A stretch of DNA of 8,368 bases from Ruminococcus sp. UBA4240 (GTDB taxonomy: Bacteria > Bacillota > Clostridia > Oscillospirales > Ruminococcaceae): contig DGXE01000006.1 in NCBI GenBank assembly GCA_002395525.1, positions 1 through 8,368 on the forward strand, in the 5' to 3' direction. Under the pieces are notes generated by a model. That model made no database searches. It saw nothing but the letters and a program-made list of their open reading frames with translations, and was not told the DNA's origin. Below are positions 1 through 5,766 of the stretch, in pieces. Position 1 is the first letter of the stretch. Each line of letters begins with the position of its first letter. The translations under genes were made by a program, and so were the position numbers.

Positions 1-677
1 AGGATCTTCTCGATAGCCTCTTCATCGCTCTTGAGCTGGTTGGGAGCAAAGCCGCCCTCGTCACCTACAGCGGTAACGTCGCCCATCTTCTTGATAAGGC
101 TCTTGAGGGTGTGGAACACCTCTGCACACCAGCGGAGGCCTTCCTTGAAGGAGGGAGCGCCTACGGGCATGATCATGAATTCCTGAGTATCAACTGCGCT
201 GTCAGCATGAGCACCGCCGTTGAGTATGTTCATCATAGGAACGGGAAGCTTTGTGCCGGAAACGCCGCCCAAGAATCTGTACAGGGGGATGTCAAGGGAG
301 GTAGCTGCTGCTCTTGCACAAGCGATAGAAACAGCAAGGATAGCATTTGCGCCCAGGTTGGACTTGTCCTTTGTGCCGTCAGCCTTGATCATAGCTGCAT
401 CAACAGCATATGTATCGGATGCATCCATGCCCTCGAGCACCTTTGCGATGCAGTTATTGATATTGTCAACAGCCTTTGAAACGCCCTTGCCAAGGTATCT
501 TGACTTGTCGCCGTCCCTGAGCTCGAGAGCCTCGAACTCGCCTGTTGATGCGCCCGAAGGAGCTGTGCCCCTTGCAACGGTGCCGTCTGCAAGAGTTACC
601 TCAGCCTCTACGGTGGGGTTTCCTCTTGAGTCAAGTATTTCTCTGCCGACTACCTTTTCGATCTCTAAGTAATCCAT
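1..677 (-). CDS. eno: Enolase (phosphopyruvate hydratase), N-terminal half, cut by the window edge
   Basis: Enolase interconverts 2-phosphoglycerate and phosphoenolpyruvate in glycolysis and is a Mg2+-dependent cytoplasmic enzyme. The first 225 codons are present, about half of the usual 430. The N-terminal signature GREILDSRGNPTVEAEV lies at residues 11-27 and the mobile SGASTGE loop at 41-47. The NGGAHAD segment (153-159) holds the His that contacts substrate. QEFMIMP (165-171) and GDEGGFAPN (205-213) carry the two conserved Glu residues, E166 and E207. The metal-binding Asp residues and the catalytic Lys lie beyond the edge. The residue after HAD is Ser, where many enolases have Asn. The start is supported by AAAGGAG at 686-692, eight bases upstream. 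Codon use leans to GCT and GTT more than its neighbours, as expected for a highly expressed gene. Identification is secure. Confidence 0.97.
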   Translation of the reverse strand, partial: MDYLEIEKVVGREILDSRGNPTVEAEVTLADGTVARGTAPSGASTGEFEALELRDGDKSRYLGKGVSKAVDNINNCIAKVLEGMDASDTYAVDAAMIKADGTKDKSNLGANAILAVSIACARAAATSLDIPLYRFLGGVSGTKLPVPMMNILNGGAHADSAVDTQEFMIMPVGAPSFKEGLRWCAEVFHTLKSLIKKMGDVTAVGDEGGFAPNQLKSDEEAIEKI

Positions 678-709
678 CGTAAAAACTCCTTTAAAATGTA
701 TTGAACAGT

Positions 710-728
710 GCCCTTTCAGTGCAAGGGC
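710..728 (-). repeat. Small hairpin in the eno leader
   Basis: The arms GCCCTT and AAGGGC form a perfect 6-bp stem with a 7-nt loop, in the untranslated leader between the predicted start of transcription and the Shine-Dalgarno sequence. It has no following T-run, so it is not a terminator. It may affect mRNA stability or be chance. Confidence 0.4.
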
Positions 729-742
729 ATTCTCCGCTAACT

Positions 743-771
743 ATATTATCACAACACAGTGCAAAAGTCAA
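743..771 (-). promoter_or_regulatory. Promoter of eno, with extended -10
   Basis: On the minus strand there is a -35 TTGACT (766-771), a 17-bp spacer and a -10 TAATAT (743-748) preceded by TGA, an extended -10. Transcription would start near 735, leaving a leader of about 58 nt before the enolase ATG. It lies between rnhB and eno, so eno can be transcribed separately from rnhB. No terminator is visible after rnhB, so some read-through from rnhB is also possible. Confidence 0.8.
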
Positions 772-797
772 GAGCATTTTTTCAAAGTCATAGCCTA

Positions 798-1424
798 TCA
801 GCCCTGACGTTCAAAGTATTTTTTCAGGAATGAGGGGCGGTGCACGGGAGAAAGGCCGTATTTGTCTATCATTTCATAGTGGAGCTTCGTGCCGTAGCCC
901 TTGTGCTTTTCAAACTGCCACAGGGGATATTTTTCTGCAACTTCAAGCATATACCTGTCCCTTGCCACCTTTGCGAGCACCGACGCCATGGCAATGGAGG
1001 CACTTGTTCCGTCCCCCTTTACCACAGGCTCACAGGGGATGTCAAGGGGCGGGCGCCTGTTACCGTCTGCAAGGGCAAAGGCAGGAGCTTCCCCGTACTT
1101 TTCCGAAAGGCCGTCACAGGCTCTCTTCATGGCGAGCATGGCGGCATTCAGGATATTGAGCTCCTCTATCTCCTCCACCGAGGCTGTGGCGATGCACCAC
1201 TGCGTACCGGCGATTATCTCGTCAAAAAGGGCTTCCCTTCGCTTTTCGGACAGCTTCTTGCTGTCATCCACACCTGCTATGACCACCCCCTCGGGCACTA
1301 TGACCGCCGCAGCGTACACATCTCCCGCAAGGGGGCCTCGCCCTGCCTCATCCATACCGCAGAACACGCCGTACCTGCGGCGTATCTCATTGTCGTACTC
1401 ATATAAATATGTGTTGTCTTTCAT
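798..1424 (-). CDS. rnhB: Ribonuclease HII
   Basis: RNase HII cleaves the RNA strand of RNA-DNA hybrids and removes single ribonucleotides misincorporated in DNA. The product is 208 residues, a normal family length. The four acidic metal-binding positions are visible: D25 and E26 in GMDEAGRGPLAG (23-34), D120 in ALADG (117-121), and D138 in KGDGTSASIAMASVLAK (136-152). GVDDSKKLSEKRRE (51-64) and KHKGYGTKLHYE near the C-terminus are also typical. Two ATGs compete for the start, at 1430 and 1424. AGGGGAG at 1432-1438 is seven bases from the second but only one base from the first, so I use 1424. The reading frame stays open far upstream, but that part is antisense to the next gene and is not coding. 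It is transcribed away from the FecR-like gene and lies upstream of eno. Confidence 0.95.
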   Translation of the reverse strand: MKDNTYLYEYDNEIRRRYGVFCGMDEAGRGPLAGDVYAAAVIVPEGVVIAGVDDSKKLSEKRREALFDEIIAGTQWCIATASVEEIEELNILNAAMLAMKRACDGLSEKYGEAPAFALADGNRRPPLDIPCEPVVKGDGTSASIAMASVLAKVARDRYMLEVAEKYPLWQFEKHKGYGTKLHYEMIDKYGLSPVHRPSFLKKYFERQG

Positions 1425-1456
1425 GCTCATACTCCCCTGATCCATGTTTTTTACTC

Positions 1457-1485
1457 TTGACATAATCTGCCAATGATGATATAAT
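1457..1485 (+). promoter_or_regulatory. Perfect-consensus promoter of the FecR-like gene
   Basis: TTGACA (1457-1462), exactly 17 bp, then TATAAT (1480-1485), with TGA just before the -10. Both hexamers match the sigma-70/sigma-A consensus at every position. The predicted start is near 1492, giving a leader of about 40 nt that carries AGGAG at 1520-1524, eight bases before the GTG start codon. Confidence 0.85.
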
Positions 1486-1512
1486 TTTACCATATCCTTA
1501 TTGAAAATGCAA
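1484..1512 (-). promoter_or_regulatory. Promoter of rnhB, with extended -10
   Basis: On the minus strand there is a -35 TTGCAT (1507-1512), a 17-bp spacer and a -10 TAAAAT (1484-1489) preceded by TGG. The predicted start is near 1477, about 50 nt before the rnhB ATG. Its -10 shares bases 1484-1485 with the -10 of the promoter on the other strand. Confidence 0.65.
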
Positions 1513-1532
1513 CAATCCGAGGAGTGTAAAGC

Positions 1533-2933
1533 GTGAAAAAAAGCACGATCACTGTGATCGCTGCTGTAGCGGGCTGTGTCCTTATCGTGGGGGGACTTAT
1601 CCTCTCCATGACCCTCAAAAAGGACACCGGCACCGGCAGCCTTAAAATATTCGATTTTTCCAACCCTATAAGCGTGAACAACGCCGCAGGCGCACCCTAT
1701 GACGTGATCCCCAACATGACCCTGTCCGCAGGGTATACCATTGATACGGGAGCAGGCGGCTATGCCCGCTTTTCTGTTGATGACGGCAAGCATATGCGCC
1801 TTGGGGAGAACAGCTCTGTACAGCTGGTGAACATCGGTGAAAGGACACGGGTAAGGCTCCTTTCGGGAGTGCTGGACACGGAGGCAGCCATACCCGAGGA
1901 TACGGAAGGAATCTGTGAGTCCGTCACGCCCAATGCGGTGATCTCCGCCACAAACGCACTTTTCTCCGCTGTGGCGGAAAGGGACGAAGGTATGCCCTGC
2001 ACCGATGTATATGTATATTCGGGCTCCGTCCTTGTACACCGCATTTTCCCTGACGGCACGGAAGTTGACGAAAACATTCAGGTAGACAGCGGCAGCCACA
2101 TCAGGATAGAGACCGATGACACATGGACGGTATATGACACCGATGACAGCAACGAAGCCGTTCACCCCATAGAGACAGAGGACATCCCCGACTGCGCCCT
2201 TATAGATATGTTCTTTGCCGCAAAGCGGGGGAACAGCGTGTTCCTGACGGAGGACACCATTGCAAGGGAGCTGGTGGCACGGGGCATAGACATCAGCGGC
2301 CAGTGCGATTTTGACGGCAGCAGATATTCACTCTCCGCCTACACCACCGCAGAAACCACTACAACCTTTGTGACCACCGCAAAGACCACCGTCACCACCA
2401 CCGAGACCACCGAGGAAACAACGGAGGAGGAAACCACCACGACCACCACAGCGCCTGTCACATGGGCACCTGCACCGGTGGTCACCACCGTTCCCACCAC
2501 TGTATATACACAAGCCCCTGCCACTGTGACTGTTCCCACGGTCATTACCACCGTGCCTGCCACAGCCGAGACTACCACAGCCGAACCGACGGAGACCACA
2601 GCCACGAAAAAGACCAGGACACAGACCACCACGGAGGAAACCACCGAGGAAACTACTGAGACCACTACAGCGGAGATCATCTTCGAGACCACTGCTCCCT
2701 TCACGGAGACCACCACAAAAGCCTCCACACGAGCTACCATAAGGAGCAGAGTGACCGAGAGCACCTCCGCCACAGGCTATACAGGCGGATATACAGGTAC
2801 CGTACCCACCGTCACGGTGCCTACCTCCGGCGGCACACCTGAGGAACCCGCACCTTCGGGCGGGGACACCCCCTCACAGGGGGGCGACAGCTCCTCCGGC
2901 GGGGATCAGGGCTCCGGCGAGGGCAACGGATGA
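1533..2933 (+). CDS. Membrane-anchored FecR-like protein with long Thr-rich tail, function unknown
   Basis: This 466-residue product starts at GTG, chosen because AGGAG sits eight bases upstream. Residues 1-3 are basic and 6-27 form one hydrophobic segment, so it is probably an N-terminal membrane anchor with the rest outside the cell. VAGC at 12-15 resembles a lipobox, but the hydrophobic run continues past the Cys, so I favour a transmembrane helix. Residues 62-195 resemble the FecR domain: an inducing segment with Thr-Gly, an Ala-rich strand, a Gly-rich turn, 'VRLLSGVLDTEA', a 'TPNAVISATNALFSA' segment and 'YVYSGSVLVH'. Residues 271-432 are rich in Thr, with Glu, Pro, Val and Ala; 433-466 are Gly/Ser/Pro/acidic. 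No LPXTG motif, C-terminal helix or cell-wall-binding module is seen. It may be a surface sensor or scaffold whose Thr-rich part spans the cell wall and may be glycosylated; this is inference. Confidence 0.85.
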   Translation: MKKSTITVIAAVAGCVLIVGGLILSMTLKKDTGTGSLKIFDFSNPISVNNAAGAPYDVIPNMTLSAGYTIDTGAGGYARFSVDDGKHMRLGENSSVQLVNIGERTRVRLLSGVLDTEAAIPEDTEGICESVTPNAVISATNALFSAVAERDEGMPCTDVYVYSGSVLVHRIFPDGTEVDENIQVDSGSHIRIETDDTWTVYDTDDSNEAVHPIETEDIPDCALIDMFFAAKRGNSVFLTEDTIARELVARGIDISGQCDFDGSRYSLSAYTTAETTTTFVTTAKTTVTTTETTEETTEEETTTTTTAPVTWAPAPVVTTVPTTVYTQAPATVTVPTVITTVPATAETTTAEPTETTATKKTRTQTTTEETTEETTETTTAEIIFETTAPFTETTTKASTRATIRSRVTESTSATGYTGGYTGTVPTVTVPTSGGTPEEPAPSGGDTPSQGGDSSSGGDQGSGEGNG

Positions 2934-2940
2934 AAAGAAC

Positions 2941-2980
2941 GACCGTACAGTTGATGAGCTGTACGGTCAGTTTTGTTTTT
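2941..2980. terminator. Intrinsic terminator between convergent genes, probably bidirectional
   Basis: GACCGTACAG (2941-2950) and CTGTACGGTC (2959-2968) form a perfect 10-bp stem with an 8-nt loop, followed on the plus strand by AGTTTTGTTTTT. It begins 7 bases after the stop codon of the FecR-like gene. Read on the minus strand it follows the rodA-type gene by about 15 bases, with a weaker GTTCTTTTC tail. It is a strong terminator for the plus-strand gene and a plausible one for the minus-strand operon. Confidence 0.9.
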
Positions 2981-2983
2981 GTG

Positions 2984-4120
2984 CTATTCTTCATCGTAGA
3001 ACATACGGTATTTTGTTTCGGAATGGGAGTAGACACTCATCACAAGGCCTATGCCGATGTACACCGAAAGCACCGAGGTGCCGCCCTGGCTCAGGAAGGG
3101 CAGGGGAACGCCGATGACCGGGAGCACGCCCATGACCATGCCAAGGTTCAGGATGATATGGGTGCATATCATGGCATACACTCCCATGCAGAGATACCGC
3201 CCGAGAGGATCCCTTGATATGCGGGAATTGCCCATTACCTTGACACATATAAAGGTTAGCACCGCCATTACCGCAACACAGCCCACAAAGCCGAAGGCCT
3301 GCCCGATAAAGGTGAATATGAAGTCATTTGCCGCCTCCGGCACCTGTACGTAATCCCCTCCGGTGAGCCCCTTTCCGAAGACCTGTCCGGAGCCCAGGGC
3401 AGTCTTGGCTATGCGCTGGTGATAGCCCACACCCAGTGGGTCAAGCTCCTCGTCGAAGAGCACCAGAAAGCGCATCTTCTGGAAATCCTTCATCACATAT
3501 GTCCATACAAAGTACAGCCCTGCGGGCAGAAGCAGTACACAAGGGAGGATATAGAGCCAGGATATCCCAGCAGAGAACAGCATCACCACCACGATGACAA
3601 GAAACACCGTAGCCGTGCCGTCATCCCCCTGCAGCACCACTATGCCCAGGGGCACAGCCGCATGGAGCAGCAGCAGCAGCACGTTGAAGATGCTGTTTAT
3701 CCTGTCCCCCACCTTTGAAAGATGGAGGGCAAAGGTGGTGATGAATGCGACCTTCAGAAGCTCGGAGGGCTGTATGGTGATAAAGCCCAGGTCTATCCAC
3801 GCCTTGTCGTCTGCCACCTCTATCCCCAGGGAGGTGAACACCAGCAGGGAGAGCACTATGGCAACAGGCACATACAGCACCCACAGCTTCAATGTGTGGT
3901 GATAGTCCACTGCGCACAGGACAAGGGTCAGCGCCCAGGATATGACCACCGCCGCCGCCTGATTGCGGTACAGGGAGGAGCCCACCTCCACAGTGGCGGC
4001 ATTGTCCGCCACTATCGCCCACAGCAGCACCACGCTGAACACCGAGAGGGCGGCACAGGCAAGGAACAGCAGCTTGTCCAGCTTTCTGAAATATGTAAAT
4101 ATGGCTTCAAGTATTTTCAT
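2984..4120 (-). CDS. rodA: RodA/FtsW/SpoVE-family peptidoglycan glycosyltransferase (SEDS), RodA-like
   Basis: SEDS proteins polymerise lipid II into glycan strands together with a class B penicillin-binding protein; RodA types act in side-wall elongation. The product has 378 residues and about ten hydrophobic segments. Family motifs in order: IQPSELLK (116-123), LQGDDGTA (163-170), LDPLGVGYHQ (226-235), PEAANDFIF (261-269) and PVIGVPLPFLSQGGTS (334-349). D266 in the DFIF motif corresponds to the conserved Asp that I take as catalytic. The 'DPLGxGYHQ' loop favours RodA over FtsW. Unusual residues: IGQAFGF (272-278) where IGEExGF is common, and SQGG where SYGG is common. It starts 10 bases after the mgtE stop codon without a clear ribosome binding site, so it is probably the second gene of an operon and translationally coupled. 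No PBP gene lies nearby. SpoVE-like use in sporulation cannot be excluded. Confidence 0.88.
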   Translation of the reverse strand: MKILEAIFTYFRKLDKLLFLACAALSVFSVVLLWAIVADNAATVEVGSSLYRNQAAAVVISWALTLVLCAVDYHHTLKLWVLYVPVAIVLSLLVFTSLGIEVADDKAWIDLGFITIQPSELLKVAFITTFALHLSKVGDRINSIFNVLLLLLHAAVPLGIVVLQGDDGTATVFLVIVVVMLFSAGISWLYILPCVLLLPAGLYFVWTYVMKDFQKMRFLVLFDEELDPLGVGYHQRIAKTALGSGQVFGKGLTGGDYVQVPEAANDFIFTFIGQAFGFVGCVAVMAVLTFICVKVMGNSRISRDPLGRYLCMGVYAMICTHIILNLGMVMGVLPVIGVPLPFLSQGGTSVLSVYIGIGLVMSVYSHSETKYRMFYDEE

Positions 4121-4130
4121 GTGTATACCG

Positions 4131-5477
4131 TCACAGGAGCATCTGCGTTGCTATGGTAAAGTACAGAAGAGTGGAGCAGGAGTCCACCAGAGTGGACAGC
4201 AGGGGCGCAGACATTATGGCAGGGTCTATCTTCAGCTTCTTTGCGATCATGGGGAGCATACAGCCTAAAAGCTTTGCCAGTATGACCGTGCCCACAAGGG
4301 TAAGGGAGACCACTGCGGCTATCTTCACATCGTGATAGAACAGCACCACCCGCACGAAATTCACGGAGGCAAGTATGACAGCGCATATCACCGCTATGCA
4401 CAGCTCCTTGACTATGACCCTGCCGAAGTCCCGCAGGCGTATCTCCTCTGCCGCCATGCCCTGTATTATCATTGTTGAGGACTGGGAGCCGCAGTTTCCT
4501 CCCGTTCCGGAAAGCATGGCAAGGAAGGATACCAGCAGAGGTATGGTGGTTATTATCTCGGAGAAGTGGTTGGTTATAGCCCCTGTAAGAGTGGCGGAAA
4601 GCATGAGTATCAGCAGCCACACTATGCGGTTGCGGGCGTGCTTGAACACGCTTGTCTTGAAATAGCTCTCCTCATTGGGGACAACAGCCATCATCATCGC
4701 CATGTCTTCCGCATTTTCCTCGGCGATAACGTCCATCACGTCGTCGAAGGTGATGATGCCCACCATGCGCCTGTCCCCGTCCACAACGGGTATTGCCGCA
4801 AGGTCGTGCTTTTTCAGCAGATTTGCCGCCTGTTCACGGTCATCGGTGACACATACGCTGATGACTGTGGTCTCCATTATCTCATCTATGGGCTCATTTT
4901 TGTCAGCCACCACAAGATCCAGCAGGGACACAGTGCCCATGAGCTTGCGGCTCTCCGTCACATAGCAGGTGTAGACCGTCTCCTTTACCAGACCCACGGA
5001 ACGTATGCGGTCGAGTGCCTCCTCCACCGTATCCCCCGGATGGAAGTAGACAAACTCCGTGGTCATCACAGTGCCTGCCGAATCCTCGGGGTAGCGGAGC
5101 ATCTCGTTTATCTGCCGCCTTACTTGGGGATCGGAGGCCTTGAGTATCCTTGCCACCACGTTTGCGGGCATATCCTCGATAAGGTCCACCGTATCATCAA
5201 GGAAGAGCTCATCCAGCACATCACGCAGCTCACGGTCGGTGAATGCGTTTATCAGCAGCATCTGCAGATCCGTGTCCATATAGGCGAACACATCCGCCGC
5301 CATATCCTTGGGCAAAATGCGGAAGATGAAGGTCAGCTCCTTCTCCCCCAGCTCCTCCTCCTCGGAAAGCTCCTTTAAAAGCTGTGCGGCATCGGCAGGC
5401 ATCATTTCCTGCATATCATTTTTAAGGGCAGCAAATTTTCTCTCCTGCAAAAGCCCTATCATTTCATTCTTATCCAT
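4131..5477 (-). CDS. mgtE: Magnesium channel/transporter MgtE
   Basis: MgtE is a Mg2+-gated inner-membrane channel that lets Mg2+ in when cytoplasmic Mg2+ is low. The 448-residue product has the full architecture: an acidic helical N domain (about 1-130), two CBS domains (about 137-195 and 200-255) ending in IITFDDVMDVI, a connecting helix, and a C-terminal membrane domain (about 285-446) with five hydrophobic segments. The signature MLSGTGGNCGSQSS is at 321-334 and DPAIMSAPLLSTLVD at 418-432. D432 corresponds to the pore Asp of characterised MgtE. The start is ATG at 5477, with a G-rich Shine-Dalgarno sequence (GGGGG, 5482-5486) very close upstream; this sequence is paired in a leader hairpin. 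The gene is the first of an operon with the rodA-type gene. Control appears to act through a leader of about 200 nt. Confidence 0.96.
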   Translation of the reverse strand: MDKNEMIGLLQERKFAALKNDMQEMMPADAAQLLKELSEEEELGEKELTFIFRILPKDMAADVFAYMDTDLQMLLINAFTDRELRDVLDELFLDDTVDLIEDMPANVVARILKASDPQVRRQINEMLRYPEDSAGTVMTTEFVYFHPGDTVEEALDRIRSVGLVKETVYTCYVTESRKLMGTVSLLDLVVADKNEPIDEIMETTVISVCVTDDREQAANLLKKHDLAAIPVVDGDRRMVGIITFDDVMDVIAEENAEDMAMMMAVVPNEESYFKTSVFKHARNRIVWLLILMLSATLTGAITNHFSEIITTIPLLVSFLAMLSGTGGNCGSQSSTMIIQGMAAEEIRLRDFGRVIVKELCIAVICAVILASVNFVRVVLFYHDVKIAAVVSLTLVGTVILAKLLGCMLPMIAKKLKIDPAIMSAPLLSTLVDSCSTLLYFTIATQMLL

Positions 5478-5482
5478 AATAC

Positions 5483-5517
5483 CCCCGTAACATTTAGTTT
5501 TTCCGGTGTTAACGGGG
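5483..5517 (-). promoter_or_regulatory. Hairpin sequestering the mgtE ribosome binding site
   Basis: CCCCGT (5512-5517) pairs with ACGGGG (5483-5488), and after one bulged T, AAC (5508-5510) pairs with GTT (5489-5491), around a loop of about 16 nt. The 3' arm contains most of the only G-rich Shine-Dalgarno candidate of mgtE, which ends about five bases before its ATG. When formed, the hairpin should lower mgtE translation. Confidence 0.6.
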
Positions 5518-5524
5518 CGCTACC

Positions 5525-5605
5525 TCAGAGGATATCCCGGTCTGCACAGGGCAGAAGGACTATCCTTATACTTCGGGGTACCGCTCCGCCCTGACTGCTT
5601 TCCAT
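5525..5605 (-). CDS. Possible 26-residue leader peptide upstream of mgtE
   Basis: This is a short open frame in the mgtE leader, starting at ATG 5605 and ending at TGA 5525. AAGGATGTGA (5610-5619) differs from the ideal anti-16S match AAGGAGGTGA by one base and is well spaced. The peptide begins MESSQGGAVPRS, has a hydrophobic/basic middle with IRIVLLP, and ends CADRDIL. Its stop lies 8 bases before the 5' arm of the hairpin that hides the mgtE ribosome binding site, so a ribosome at the end of this frame would cover that arm and expose the site. I do not recognise the peptide. Chance cannot be excluded for a frame this short; codon conservation in relatives would decide. Confidence 0.4.
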   Translation of the reverse strand: MESSQGGAVPRSIRIVLLPCADRDIL

Positions 5606-5685
5606 ATACTCACATCCTTTGTCGGTCTGCTGTATGGCGGCGGGCATCCCGCCGCTCTATGCGCCGTACATAACTGCGCCTATTC

Positions 5686-5714
5686 ATTATAAACTATCCT
5701 CTCCCCTTTGTCAA
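5686..5714 (-). promoter_or_regulatory. Perfect-consensus promoter of the mgtE operon
   Basis: On the minus strand TTGACA (5709-5714), 17 bp, and TATAAT (5686-5691) match the consensus at all twelve positions. Transcription should begin at G5680 or G5679, exactly at the 5' arm of the long-range leader helix. A promoter this strong ahead of a transporter gene fits control after initiation, by the leader. Confidence 0.85.
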
Positions 5715-5724
5715 TCACCGCAGG

Positions 5725-5766
5725 AAAAAAATCCCGCTGCACAGTGCAGAGCGGATGGCAGCGGGA
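5725..5766 (-). terminator. Orphan intrinsic terminator on the minus strand
   Basis: Read on the minus strand, TCCCGCTGC (5758-5766) pairs perfectly with GCAGCGGGA (5732-5740), a 9-bp GC-rich stem with a 17-nt loop, followed directly by seven T (5725-5731). It lies just upstream of the mgtE -35 box. No recognisable minus-strand gene precedes it; the next gene rightward is on the plus strand. Confidence 0.75.

Larger units (their letters stand above)
5478..5680 (-). promoter_or_regulatory. Structured 5' leader of mgtE, candidate riboswitch or attenuator
   Basis: The predicted transcript begins with GGCGC (5676-5680), and GCGCC at 5516-5520 could pair with it to close a domain of about 165 nt. 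Inside are a perfect 8-bp stem GCGGCGGG/CCCGCCGC with loop ATG (5637-5655), a CAGGGC/GCCCTG stem (5588-5593 with 5547-5552), and a small AAGGA/TCCTT hairpin within it. The 3' end is a hairpin hiding the mgtE Shine-Dalgarno sequence. Bases 5516-5517 belong to both the closing helix and the hiding hairpin, so the two compete. I looked for the M-box core typical of mgtE leaders and did not recognise it. A short open reading frame also lies in the leader. Confidence 0.6.

Noticed and set aside
1569..1580. Lipoprotein signal (VAGC) at the N-terminus of the FecR-like protein
   Set aside because: The hydrophobic stretch continues for about a dozen residues after the Cys, which fits a transmembrane anchor better than a cleaved lipoprotein signal.
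1425..2165. Open frame continuing upstream of rnhB for about 247 codons on the minus strand
   Set aside because: It is antisense to the FecR-like gene, lies upstream of a well-placed rnhB start with its own Shine-Dalgarno sequence and promoter, and shows no family motif. It is open only because of plus-strand codon use.
2339..2773. Val-rich 144-residue minus-strand frame that looks like a hydrophobic protein
   Set aside because: It is the antisense reading of Thr codons (GGT/TGT/CGT give Val and Gly when shifted). It has no ribosome binding site and its composition is explained by the repeat tract.
4153..5378. Plus-strand frames of up to 270 codons opposite mgtE
   Set aside because: They are shadows of mgtE, which has full domain architecture on the other strand. 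Their His-rich composition is typical of antisense reading.
5478..5680. M-box (ykoK) Mg2+ riboswitch in the mgtE leader
   Set aside because: I expected it from the gene but could not see the conserved core (for example a GGTGAGGCTCC-like segment). Only a covariance-model search can settle this.
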